From Mactra quadrangularis (Eukaryota; Mollusca; Bivalvia; Venerida; Mactridae), in NCBI GenBank assembly GCA_025267735.1, contig CM046309.1:59275319-59339318 (forward strand): DNA of 64,000 bases, in the 5' to 3' direction. The translations under genes were made by a program, and so were the position numbers. This document shows positions 18,401-29,253 of this stretch, piece by piece; the stretch's first letter is position 1; each line of letters opens with the position of its first letter. Under the pieces are notes generated by a model, which worked only from the letters and a program-made list of their open reading frames with translations, did not search any database and had not been told where the DNA came from.

Positions 18401-19029
18401 CCGATAGCTGTCTTGACATTTTAATTTAAAAATAAATAAATCTAACTGAACATTCGGACCAGCTATGACAGATTTTTTACTGGACCAACTGGAATTTTAC
18501 TGGTCAGGTCCGTCGGAGCGGCACTTTTTGGAATGTCTGGTTCCAACTACATATTTCATGTGAGATGGTGCACACTTGTAGAGTCTATTTCATGTTCTGA
18601 TGATTCCAAGGAATGGTGGTTAGGTGAACTGTCCACAAGAATAAAAACAATGTGGCAAAAATAAAATACAACATTATGATTGCTCTCTTTTTTTTAGATA
18701 AGCATTGATTTAGATTTTGCTCTGTGGACTAAATCTTTGGTCTTTTTTAAAAAAAAAACTTCCCATATAACCATTTTAGTAAAATTAACTTATTAAAATT
18801 ATCTTTTTACTGCCTTAATGAATCCAGAACATAATTATTAATTATTTAAAACTATTTTAATTTCTCTGTAACACTTCAACAGAAAAGTTTATATCAAAAT
18901 TAAATTACAGCATTTCCTGGACTAAGAGTCTACAAATTGAGGAAAGGAAGACACAAATATAGCTTTGAACTTCCTAGACATGACAATGATGATGATGATG
19001 AAGATGAGGAGGAGGAGGATGTACGTTAA
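12434..19029 (+). CDS. Unrecognised five-exon protein, about 631 residues, low complexity
   Basis: Exons 12434-12928, 15586-16240, 16610-17068, 18072-18239 and 18911-19029; phases 0, 1, 1, 1 agree at every junction. The ATG at 12434 follows an in-frame TGA at 12422. The protein is rich in Ser, Thr, Asp and Lys with few hydrophobic blocks, so probably mostly disordered. A basic N-terminus (GKRLKNTFFGG), an LPLPPTDH-like proline patch and a compact C-terminal region (PRFDVVFPPLGERLFKR, then FPGLRVYKLRKGRHKYSF) stand out, ending in an acidic tail of 14 Asp/Glu plus DVR. No signal peptide or transmembrane segment. I do not recognise the family; a nuclear or chromatin-related role is only a guess from composition. 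GTACGT overlaps the last codons and could be an alternative donor to an acceptor near 19761. A polyadenylation signal AATAAA lies at 19111. Confidence 0.8.
12958..13248. mobile_element. MITE, 291 bp, TIR CTAGTTTAGCGGATCC
   Basis: The right end reversed reads CTAGTTTAGCGGACCC. It begins 29 nt after the donor of exon 12434-12928. It contains a GGGGGCTGCCGCCCCC hairpin and is more GC-rich than its flanks. Confidence 0.82.
13386..13551. repeat. Tandem repeat, unit about 40-45 bp, left part
   Basis: Units of the form AAGGTTGCCATTATTTG plus ATCATACTTTATNCATGT-like sequence. The array continues at 15134-15485 after the inserted element. Confidence 0.85.
13552..15133. mobile_element. 1.58-kb TIR element with CAACGTTG subterminal repeats
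   Basis: The ends CCCAGCAGGCAAACCGACG and, reversed, CCCAGCAGGCACACGACG are inverted. Many ACAACGTTG-type units lie inside each end. It interrupts the tandem array (CCATTAT ... ATTTGATC, implying a 2-bp AT duplication or none). No transposase is seen, so it is a non-autonomous DNA transposon, located in intron 1 of the unnamed gene. Confidence 0.85.
15134..15485. repeat. Tandem repeat, right part
   Basis: About eight units ending GGTTGCCATTATTTGTT; a larger period of about 110 bp is visible (two alternations of the TTATATACATATG and TTCATACTTTATTG variants). Confidence 0.85.
17533..17925 (+). mobile_element. Repeat family A, full copy (MITE-like)
   Basis: Starts CAATCT and ends AGATTG, a 6-bp inverted end. 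Shared core: TTAGATCTGGCCTTTTCC, AACGAAGGTCACGTTCAGG, GAAAGCTACGCATTGATT. Full copies also at 22039-22438 and 37057-37458, a diverged one at 26279-26545, inverted fragments at 9545-9700 and 38205-38440. Confidence 0.85.
18383..18543. repeat. Interspersed repeat (family C), copy 2
   Basis: Matches 6186-6342 closely (GATAAAATAGCCGATAG ... CGGCACTTTTTGGAAT). Lies in the last intron of the unnamed gene. Confidence 0.75.
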
Positions 19030-19229
19030 CATGCTATGTGAAAATGTTGAATATAGACTATAAGTACAAGTACAACAAAAAATGATTTGATTTGTTTATA
19101 CATGTATAACAATAAATAGATAAATAAATATAACTTATTTGTGTCTGTTTTTATTAATTCTCAATTTTACTGGGTACTCAAATGAAATCCTGACTTTAAG
19201 ATGAACCAATTCTTATTTACCCATGAAAA

Positions 19230-19458
19230 GGAAACAACAAACTCTTGAACTGAACAATTTTCCGCATTGACAAGTGCATTCATTAACATATGGGACGAAT
19301 TGCCTAAGCATAACACTAGGTATTGCTATGTGTCCAGGTACCCAAAATTTGATGTCACACACTCATTCCTTTTGTTGTTAGAAGGGTACCAGGACACAAA
19401 GCGATATGCTTAAGAAATGGCGAATGAAATTTTGAGATGCATGCTTTTCTGGGTATCT
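19230..19458. repeat. Imperfect inverted repeat 3' of the unnamed gene
   Basis: TAAGCATA..TGTGTCCAGGTACCC faces GGGTACCAGGACACAAAGCGA around a centre near 19365; arms of roughly 60-70 bp with several mismatches. Possibly a short fold-back element. Confidence 0.55.
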
Positions 19459-21078
19459 GGAGACTTCGGTAAATGACTATATCGGTAAATTGATTTTATA
19501 TAGTAACTCGTTTGGAGAGATCGGTAAATTGATATTGTATAGTGTAAATTAAGTAGGTGTGAATAACAGTATAAGTGCTTGTGGCTAATGATTAAATAAA
19601 AATGAATGAATTAAAATGTACTTACATTAAACAAAATATCTATAATTTAAGTTGTCCTATTTGACCATTTATATTTTGAAATTAAGAGGTTTTATTTACG
19701 ATTTACTATTGTAAAAATTACAATTACACGCTGTTGTTGTTTTTCATTTTACTATTACAGAAGACAATTAAGATACATTGGCAGCGACAGGAAAAAAGCA
19801 TAATAATAATTTCATTTATTTATCGTTGTTTGTTCGCTTTTGAAGATGTTCATATATGAAGTAAAAGATTGGATGGAAATGTTTAAGAATGTGTTTTGTC
19901 TGATCTTATATTCTCTTTTCTATGTATCTATTATTCATTGTATTAAAATAATTTCACGTTTGATAAAGTAAAGAAAGTGTATCATTGTGAATGTGTATTA
20001 ACTTAGATGAAATAGTAAAAAAAAAATATAAAGCAATTTTATTGTTAAGTTTAAGAGGTACAACAAATATTGTGCTAATTATGCGCACGCCTGATTGAGT
20101 TGTGACCAAACTTTTAAAGTTTTTTAAAGTAATTGGCAGTCATCAATTATCTTCTGAGTGAACATAGTTTTTTTCGACTCAAGTTTTTTTTACTGTTTTA
20201 TGTTTCAGGCTCGATTCTGCGGATATATTGCATTTTATAACAAATACATACGATGTATTTTTTCATCACATGGCTTTGATAAATATATTTCTAAAAATGC
20301 TGTATTATCTTATACTTTTGATTCGGTTTTAAGGCTCGATTCCCGTGGATTAATTGAAAAATTCATTAAAATGTATTTTGGCTTCATTTATATTTAATAA
20401 AGAATTTGATTTTATTAACCATTTTATCGTCTTTTTTTCAGGCATTTTTTGATTTCCGTCGATATACTACAACAATTTTTTAATTGATACATGTGTATAC
20501 AATGTTCTTGTTATAATGACTTGAGTTAATGTATATTAGATGTATTATTTTTATACTTTGATCTAAACTTGTTTCGTTTATTTCAGTTCTGGTAAGATTC
20601 CCGTCGAAAATATTGGAAAAAATTATTTATCTATACATGTATAATGTAATCTTTTGATAATTAATTGTTTCAAGAAGTGCTATCAACTGTTACAGTATCT
20701 TTTTTTTTGTAAATATGACATATTAGTAAAAGGTGTATTTGAATAAAACAATAAAACAGATGAATGCATGTTTGTTGTTTATTATTCTTAAATCTTTTTT
20801 TAAAATATGCAATTTGATCTGAACTCCATGACTTGTATGAATCACTCTTATATATCAAGATAAAGAAAAGATTATTCAATATTGAGAAATTATGATTCTA
20901 TTGAAATATAACAATATTTAACAAACAATTTCAAACAATAATATACAAACAAATCATAATGAACTTTGATTATCACACATTCAGAATAATTACACTATAC
21001 AATATCAATTTACCGATCTCTCCAAACGAGTTACTATATAAAATCAATTTACCGATATAGTCATTTACCGAAGTCTCC
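19459..21078. mobile_element. 1.62-kb element with about 88-bp terminal inverted repeats
   Basis: 19459-19546 is nearly perfectly inverted at 20992-21078 (outermost GGAGACTTCGGTAAATGA; inner TTTGGAGAGATCGGTAAATT). The interior is very AT-rich with no transposase. No clear TSD. The near-identical arms suggest recent activity. It lies between the unnamed gene and MPC1; the gap 21079-21708 otherwise holds only the MPC1 upstream region. Confidence 0.88.
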
Positions 21079-21708
21079 GTAATCCCTTTTCTGAATCTAT
21101 TAATCCTGGATTCTTTGCCTTCAAACTAGATTTTATGGTGGCAGAACAGAGTGTCCACTAATGACTTGACATATTGTGGGTTCAAGTCTCAGTTCAGACC
21201 ATGGATTTTTATCTGGTTACATTTATATGTACATGTATTTATATTTTAAAAACAGTTTTTACTAATTTTAAAGGGCACATATATGCCTTCATCACTCTGT
21301 ACTGTCACCAAGTGCATTGATGCCCTAGAGTGGGCCCTGTACTTTATTTGGATAAAGATGATAGCAAAACCCTGTATACAAATTTTTGAACATAAAGGTG
21401 ATAAGTTATGTTATTAACATACAAAACTTCAAATTTTGTGTATAGTACAATGAGTGTTCATTTTTTCATCATGTTTGGATAATCAAGTGTTGTACCTATA
21501 TATAGATCAGGTTAACAAGTTTACAATAATATATACATATATTTAAATATGGAGATATCAATTTAAATATATGTAAAGGGCCCCTTCTACCAGACAATCC
21601 ATTCCCTCAGGGGAGATAAATGCGTATATTCAAGTATGAGATAACGCCTAGTATCCGGAACGCTCGGTTCAAGAAGGAATCGAGACGAAAGATATTTCAA
21701 GGTTGAAT

Positions 21709-24700
21709 ATGTCTGGACAAGCGAAGAAACTATTTCAGTATGTCTTCAGTAAAGAATTTGGCAGCTATCTTTGCAGGTGAGTGACAGAGTTGAGTTTTTC
21801 TGACCAAATTGAATGCATTCGTGATAAAATGTTGAAAGTAACTAGTTTTCGCGATGTCCTGTTTTGTTGACAACACAAGATTACCAAAAATAAAACGAAA
21901 GTTGAATTGAATTGTCCTAATGTTAATATTAACTTGATAAGACGAAGGAAACTATTAATTAAATTCAGTTTGATCAAACCTCGCTGTCTGAATCAAAATC
22001 TTCATTGCAGATTTTTCACACAGTTGTCTCTATAGAGACTATCTGATTAAAACCCGATCTACAATTTTACCGCTCGCATACTCGCGAATGTAGATCTGGC
22101 CTTTTCCAAACGAAGGTCACGTTCAGGTGACCTTTTCTCATCATAATATTCATGACGAATTTGTTATGATACGTAACTTGTTTACATCGTCTACGTCACG
22201 AAATTTGAAATGAGCCGCCCAATCGCTGACTGTGAATAATACCGCTGTTAAATCAGCATGCAAACATAAATCTAAAAATAGAAATTACGAAAATCAAAAT
22301 GTGATTAATAGTGTTTTCATCTAGATGAAAGCTACGCATTGATTGGTCGACACAAAGTTCATCTCGACGTGACCTTGCATTGACTAAGTAGAGATCCAGT
22401 ACGACAACGCTCTACAGGATCTCTGTTTACGGAGATTGCTACAGAGACTACATCCAATTATATGTTAGCCTCTATTTACTGCACAAGTATAGGCATTCAT
22501 TCTTTTAATTAATCCAGTGAGCAGTGTGCATCAATATAACTGTCTCTCCTGTCACTGGGCGATCACAGAATGCTCCTTGTCTTCCTCAGTTTCTTTGGGC
22601 CTCGGCAAGGGTCCTTGGCCTTGGGATGCTTCAGTTTACAGTTGACTTTATGAAGCTGGATACTTATAGTGCCATGACTTAAACTTGTGTCTGGCACCAC
22701 TTCTGTAAAATCATACAAGTAATAAGAACCAGACGCCATTTCTATAATAAGTAATAAGAACATTCTCATAAGAATAAGAAAGTTATTACTTGTTGTGGCA
22801 CTGTGGTAGAGGGGAGAATTTCTAATCATGAGATTCTTGATCTGATACTAGACACTGATATGTTAATGTTTACTAAACATGTGTCTTTTATTCTTCTATT
22901 TCATATAATTTATTTTCCTGTTAACAGCACTGTGAGTATTATTTAATTGATTTTTAGAATTTTATTCCCTTATATATCGGTTACTCTAATATACGAAAAG
23001 GACTTTTACCGGCGAAAAGGCGCAAAAAGGACTTTTACCGGCGAAAAGGCGCAAAAAGGACACTAATATACGAAAAGGACATTTTTCGTAAAAAAAAATC
23101 ATTTATTATACTATGAAAAGGGCTGAATTTGAGCTAAAAGACGTTCAATTCTAAGCAAAAAGGACTTTTAGCGGCAAAAAGGCGCTAAAAAGTACACTAT
23201 TATACGAAAAGGACATTTGCGCATCCGTTTATGCATTAAATACAGTATAAAAAGGACTTAATGCGGGCGAAAAGACTTCAATTCTAAGTAAAAAGGACTT
23301 TTAGCGGCAAAAAGGCGCTAAAAAGTACACTATTATACGAAAAGAACATTAGCGCATCCGTTCATGCATTAAATACAGTATGAAAAGGACTTAATGCGGG
23401 CGAAAAGACTTCAATACGAGGCAAAAAGGACATTTACCCGGCGAAAAGGCGCTAAAAAGTACACTAATATACGAAAGGGACATTCTTTGCATCTGTTCAT
23501 GCGTTGAATAAAGTATGAAAAGGACTTATTGCGGGCGAAAAGACTTCAATACGAGGCAAAAAGGACATTTACCAGGCGAAAAGGCGTTCAAATTTTAGTC
23601 CTTTTCATATCTTTAAAAAGACTTCAGAATGTCCTTTTCGCATATCAGTGTCCTTTTAGCGCCTTTTCGCCGGTAAAAGTCCTTTATGCCTCGTATTGAA
23701 GTCTTTTCGCCCGCATTAATTCCTTTTCATACTCTATCTAATGCATGAACGGATGCAAAAAATGTCCTTTTCGTATAATAGTGTACTTTTGAGCACCTTT
23801 TCGCCGGTAAAAGTCCTCTTTGCCTCGAATCGAACGTCTTTTCGCTCAAATCCAGCCCTTTTTATAGTACAATAAATGATTTTTTGACACAAAAATGTCC
23901 TTTTCGTATATTAGTGTACTTTCTAATACCTTTTCGTCTGTATAAGTCCTTTTTGCCTCAAATTGAACGTCTTTTCGCTCAAATTCAGCCCTTTTCATAG
24001 TATAATAAATGATTTTGTTGACGAAAAAATGTCCTTTTCGTATTTTAGTGTACCTTTTAGCGCCTTTTCGCCGGTAAAAGTCCTTTTTGCCTCGAATTAA
24101 AAGCCTTTTTGCTCAAATTCAGCCCGTTTCATAGTATCTTAAAAGATTTTTTGACGAAAAAAATGTCCTTTTCGTATATTAGTGTACTTTTTAGCGCCTT
24201 TCTGCCGGTAAATGTCCTTTTTGCCTCGTATTGAAGTCTTTTCGCCCGGATTTAATGCATGAACGGATGCAAAAATGTCCTTTTCGTATATTAGTGTGCT
24301 TTTAGGGCCTTCTCGCCGGTAAAAGTCCTTTTTGCCTTGAATTGAACGTCTTTTCGCTCAAATTTAGCCCTTTTCATAGTATAATAAATGATTTTTTTTA
24401 AGAAAAAATGTTCTTTTCGTATATTAGTGTACTTTCTAGCGCCTTTTCGCCGGTAAATGTCCTTTTTTTGCCTCGTATTGAAGTCTTTTCGCCCGCATTA
24501 AGTCCTTTTCATACTCTATCTAATGCATGAACGGATGCAAAAAATGTCCTTTTCGTATAATAGTGTACTTTTGAGTGCCTTTTCGCCGGTAAATGTCCTT
24601 TTTTGCCTCGTATTGAAGTCTTTTCGCCCGCATTAAGTCCTTTTCATACTCTATTTAATGCATGAACGGATGCAGAAAGGTCCTTTTCGTATATTAGTGA

Positions 24701-27700
24701 CGTTTTTGCGCCTTTTCGTCTGTAAAAGTCCTTTTTGCGTCGAATATAAAGGTTTTTTTTGCCGGATTTAAGTCCTTTTCATACCCTATCCAGAGTTTGA
24801 AAAGACGATAAAATGTCCTTTTCGTATATTAGTGTCCTTTTTGCGCCTTTTCGCCGGTAAATGTCCTTTTTGCGCCTTTTCGCCCAAAAAGTCCTTTTCG
24901 TATATTAGTGTAACCCCTTATATATTATAATAAGGACCATTTGTGCTCGAAAACTTCATCTCATTAAGTTTTCCCAAAATCTGGAGTTAATCTTGGACAT
25001 CTCCTCAGTTTTCGTACAGTAGCTTTCTCCCTTTGTGTAAATACTTTATTGGCTTTACCTAATTGTAGTAAAATGTTATTGTAAGACACAATAGTGAAAT
25101 AATTTCTTGTATACTGGTGTGTAAGTTTAGTCGAAAAAAATAGTTTGCCATTTGATTCTAAGACAACAATTTCTTGCAAATTATTTAATAAATCTCGAAC
25201 CCATTTTATTGTTCCCATGTTTATAGTTCAAACAAGGAGATGTATTATGGATGGGATTTGAACCAACAATAAACCAACTACTCTACAACAGCATAGACAT
25301 CTTTATCTACATTTACCAGTAGCCTGTTCAATTACCCAAAATGTTCCGTAACGATACATTCGGAACTCCTCGGCCATTCGCTGTGAATAATCTCGGACAT
25401 ATTTAGACGCTTTTTTGAAACTACTGGTGTTGAAGTAAACAAATATACAATCGTTAAGGCTATGAGTGATGTTTCATTTTTAGTCCGTAAATTTTGAAAC
25501 ATCACTAATTGCCTTAACGATCGCATATTTGTTTATTAGATTAGATTAACATTAAGGATAATTGAACAGGCTACAGGTCAACACCATAACTGTTGTCATT
25601 TAACCTGTATGATTTATAATTTCATGTTGTATGATAATATATATATATAATTTGAGGGTTGCTTGCAAGACTGTAGTAAGTGCATTGCATTAAAGAGTAA
25701 GTTACTACAGTCTTGCAGGCTACCCTGGAAATGTATTCTTAAGCAATATGCTTTATTTATTTAATATTGATGTATATATTATTTTTAATTTAGCATTTCT
25801 GGGGACCAATTGCAAACTGGGGGTTACCCCTGGCTGCTATAGCAGATATGAAGAAGGATCCTGAAAAGATTAGTGGAAAGATGACCACAGGTTAGAAACT
25901 TATGTACTACTTATATGTTGTAGTAGTAGTTGTTTATTTCTTAAACAGGGTCTGTCCACTCTTAATGGTGCATTATAAATGTGCAGACCCCAGCCAGAAC
26001 TATACTTCAAACTTGAAATTTGTTGCAGAGTAGACATATTTGGAAGAAATTCTTCCACTGCTGGTCCTCATAAATCGCAGTAGTGATTATACCCCTCTCC
26101 ATTTCCTAACTGAGCTTGGACTGGCTACAGCTGAATTAGTACTAAAGTTCTAATACTGATAAATGTTGATATTATAAATGCCCTGAACTATTTACCATTC
26201 CAAGCAATGAGTTGCTTTTAGCTCTGTAAGTTAGCCCTGTAAGTTTCTGTCTATTGATATCAAAATGACCTGAAGAGCAATTTGATTAAAGCTGATCAAA
26301 AATTATCCGCTCTAATGCTCGCTTATATTGAATCTCGCAACTTCATAATAGGGGTCACTTTCAGTTGACCTTTGCTTTTATAATATTTATGACTGAACCG
26401 TTGTGGTCATTGACCTGCTAACATTGGCTATATGTTTTGTAATTTGCAAAGAACTGTCCAGTCACAGCCTGTGAATAACACAACTATCAAATTATCTCAC
26501 AAAAAACCCTGTGTAAAAATAGAAATCACGTTGCTATTAATGTTTTTTTCCACAAATTTGGGAATATGACCCATACATGATACCCCTAGAACTGGGAATT
26601 TTGTCGGCATTTTGGTTTAAATTGGGATAAAATGTCATGCAAATTTAATAACAAAATCAGATTTACCTAAGTTTTTAGTTTCATTCTTAAGTAATTTAAT
26701 TAATTAATTAAAAAGAAAGATAACTGGGATGTATAATTTAAGCTGAAACATACTTACAGCTGTCTTTTTTCAAAAAAAAAATTTTATAAGTTTTATTGGG
26801 AATTTTGGATTGAAATTTAGGGAAACAAGATGATTTTAGATTAGGAATATAGCCCATAAACAGCTATAAAATTGACCAAAAATAAACACTGCGTTTGGTC
26901 TAGATGATTTTTTAGCCTTGGTGTAAATACAATCTGATTATTAGGAGATTAAAACTCATTGTGTTCGCAGTTGGTAGCGCGCCGGGATTTGGATACTCGT
27001 GCCCGAGGGGGTGCGGGTTCGAATCCCACCCGGGGAGGTTATACCCTTCCATGAAAATTTGACAATAATGTCGATTTTCCTCCATTGATTAGACAATATG
27101 GAGAAGTTTCCGGCCTTGTGGAAGGGTAGGTGAGTACTGGTTATAGACAAGGGTCCAGGAAAGCTAGGTTAGGTGCGCTGGACACCGTAAAATGACCTAA
27201 ATTGTGTTGACACGGCGTTAACTCCAATAGATAAAATAAAACTCATTGTGTTCTATATTTTCAGCTCTGTTCTTCTACTCGTGTTTATTCATGAGATTTG
27301 CAATCAAAGTACAACCTAGGAATCTTCTATTGTTTTCCTGCCATTTTACGAATGCTTCAGCTCAGGCTGTTCAAGGAACAAGATTTACAAATTACTAGTA
27401 AGTAAACTTAAAGTTAAAGTTAAAAGCAAAGTTAAAGCAAGGGTTTTTGGAGTCTACAATTAGTATCACTATTCAGTCGACTCTTGACATTAACTTCCCT
27501 GATCATCGAGTCATACACCAACTGTTAACACACGGCGCAAATTGCAGCCACAGCATAGTGCATGATGGTTACAGGTGCCCGTTTACACCTGGATGAAGTG
27601 AAGCAATCACAGGTAAATTTCTTGCTCAAGGAAATTAGCAGTGCCCCTAGTGGGATTTGAACCCAAGACCTCTCAATCCCTAAGCGCGCGTCCCACCACT

Positions 27701-28703
27701 GGACTACTGCTCCTGAAAGTAAACTTTGTTGCTGTATCCATGCAAGACTTAGATATTGGTAAACTTTATTCACCTGTCATCGGCACATACATCAACCCCA
27801 CTGATTTAAATACTCAATATTAGTTTAATAATATCCAGACATACTCATTACTGAACTTCTTTACCCACTATTGATGGAAATAGGTATCTGTACTTATCAT
27901 ACAAAGGATTAGATCATTTGTCTTGTTATTTGTTCTGTGAGTGAAGCTTGAATTTTTAAACAACCTGCTTTAAGGTATATGTATTTCATCATGCTCTATT
28001 TTTCGTCTGTAACCGCCTTTACTAATGTCTCAGTTGCTTACTTTAATCAGTATAGATTGGTCAGTTTAAAACTAGACGTCTTTGTTTTTTATTTTCATGA
28101 AGTTTTTTGCTGACACATTATAATTAAACAATATACAAACTATTATTTCCAGAGTTCACTATTATAGTTGACAAACAAATCTAAAAAGTCAATTGATTAT
28201 TTTTTGAAAGTTAGATATATAAATTAAAGAGTTTGCATCCTTCTTTATTTACATGAAGTTAGCAGGGCATACTTTTGTGGAGCTTGGTCATATAAAATAT
28301 TTTATGGCCATTGTCCCTCCTACCACTGATTCTAAATCATGTAGGACAGTAGTCAGTCACTGATGGAAGTATGCACCTAGTAGTTGGTTAACAGCTAAAT
28401 CCAGAGAATTAGCCTTTCAAGGAACAGTGACTATGTTGACTGATATGTCACCACTGTGATATGACCTATACAATGTGTTGCTACAGCGTTGAACCCAACA
28501 AACAAACATTTCTCTTTTTTTACAGTTTTGTGTTAGATGACGAAGGAAGAAAGAAGTACCATGATGAATTCCTAAGGAAACAAGCTGAACATGATGCCAA
28601 GTTAGAACACGATCTCGCTGAACATAAAATTGCTGCCATAGTAGAGCATGATATTGAGGAAGTCGAAAAAGAGATACATAAAATTGTAGAAAAAAATCCT
28701 TAG
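21709..28703 (+). CDS. MPC1: Mitochondrial pyruvate carrier subunit 1
   Basis: Exons 21709-21776, 25794-25890, 27265-27397 and 28526-28703. The protein, together with MPC2, forms the inner-membrane pyruvate importer. Diagnostic strings: [12 protein letters not shown], then [15 protein letters not shown], then [12 protein letters not shown] and a [15 protein letters not shown] block; these align along their length with human and fly MPC1. The residue matching human Arg97 is kept (QGTR), while the Trp after QPRN is Leu. About 55 charged residues follow ([12 protein letters not shown]... EKNP), a likely helical or coiled tail absent in human MPC1. Junctions 2/3 and 3/4 are in phase. Junction 1/2 is not: exon 1 ends in phase 2 (AG|GTGAGT) while exon 2 must start in phase 0, so four bases (or 4+3n) encoding the end of Ser plus Thr are missing. 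SINEs lie just upstream of exons 3 and 4. Confidence 0.92.
22039..22438 (+). mobile_element. Repeat family A, full copy in MPC1 intron 1
   Basis: Same ends and core as the copy at 17533-17925. A possible TSD AGAGACT lies just outside both ends. The DNA from 22440 to 22977 after it shows no further feature. Confidence 0.82.
22978..24916. mobile_element. Foldback/Mutator-like element, 1.94 kb, 9-bp TSD, in MPC1 intron 1
   Basis: Both ends read (C/G)GGTTACNCTAATATACG inwards and are flanked by the 9-bp direct repeat CTTATATAT (22969-22977 and 24917-24925). The whole body is built from variants of CGAAAAGGAC, TTTTACCGGCGAAAAGGCGC and GAAGTCTTTTCGCCCGCATT. They point one way up to about 23590 and the other way from there on, so the element folds into one long hairpin with arms of unequal length. 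No transposase frame. A 9-bp TSD fits Foldback/MULE elements. Confidence 0.9.
25358..25540. mobile_element. MITE fragment, TIR CATTCGGAACTCC
   Basis: CATTCGGAACTCCTCGGCCA followed by sequence shared with 36053-36411 (TTTAGACGC, AGTAAACAA, TTTAGTCCGTAAA). The matching right end is not seen. Confidence 0.65.
26279..26545 (+). repeat. Repeat family A, old diverged copy
   Basis: Recognisable by GCTCGCTTATATTGAATCTCG-like and GGTCACTTTCAGTTGACC segments; many substitutions compared with the other copies. Lies in MPC1 intron 2. Confidence 0.6.
26967..27237 (+). mobile_element. tRNA-derived SINE (family 2), 16-bp TSD, beside MPC1 exon 3
   Basis: The head GCAGTTGGTAGCGCGCC ... GGTTCGAATCCC carries A- and B-box pol III motifs; the tail ends (ATAAA)n. 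The 16-bp TSD AAAACTCATTGTGTTC is at 26951-26966 and 27238-27253. Slightly 5'-truncated compared with 41283-41582. The insertion point was 27 nt upstream of the MPC1 exon 3 acceptor. Confidence 0.9.
27524..27722 (-). mobile_element. tRNA-derived SINE (family 4)
   Basis: On the minus strand, GTAGTCCAGTGGTGGGACG and GGTCTTGGGTTCAAATCCC are A- and B-box-like. The tail includes CACTTCATCCAGGTG. Single copy in this window, in MPC1 intron 3. Confidence 0.7.
28245..28506 (+). mobile_element. tRNA-derived SINE (family 1), beside MPC1 exon 4
   Basis: Body GTTGGTTAACAGCTAAATCC and tail TGAACCCAACAAACAAAC. The tail ends 19 nt before the exon 4 acceptor, so the element directly joins the polypyrimidine tract. 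Confidence 0.85.
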
Positions 28704-28834
28704 ACATTTTAGTATAAAAATATTAGATTTTTATTTGTGATTTTAACAATTCTGATTGTAAAGTGCTCATGGTTATTTTTGATTGACAAAGTTTGATGTT
28801 TTATTTACTGCTGACAGGTTTTGATATAAGACTT

Positions 28835-29253
28835 GAGGCACATTCAACAAGGCGAGCGTTATGTATCGCTACTTAGCTATTTCCTATGGAATGGCTACTA
28901 CAATCGAGCAAATTGAAACGCTAGCTAGCGATATGTAGCAAGTTTTTTTCTTGCATTTGGAACACTTCTGCTTATTTCAAAATGACTGCCTTCCTTTGGG
29001 AGTGTGTTTCTTTTTCTAGAATACTGAAGTATATTTATTTAATGCATATATTTCGTCAAAGTGGTAAAGTATAATAATTATGGTGATAATAGATTTAGAT
29101 ATTTTTTCATTTGTTACTATTCTGAACTTTATGTTTGAGAAAGTTGCCATTTTAGATTGCTAGCTTGAAGCAAACCGTGCCATAGACCTCTTATGCTACG
29201 AAAAATCGCTTTAAGAAAGCGCTAGCTAGCCATCGCCTTGTGAAATGTGCCCT
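28835..29253. mobile_element. MITE, about 420 bp, TIR G(A/G)GGCACATT
   Basis: GAGGCACATTCAACAAGGCG at the left faces, reversed, GGGCACATTTCACAAGGCG at the right; GCTAGCTAGCG occurs inside both arms. Confidence 0.75.

Noticed and set aside
26967..27040. tRNA gene calls at SINE heads (also 41283-41360 and 27640-27722 on the minus strand)
   Set aside because: Only A/B boxes are kept; acceptor and anticodon stems do not pair and SINE bodies and TSDs follow.
28417..28707. 96-codon minus-strand frame opposite MPC1 exon 4
   Set aside because: Antisense shadow of a well-supported exon.
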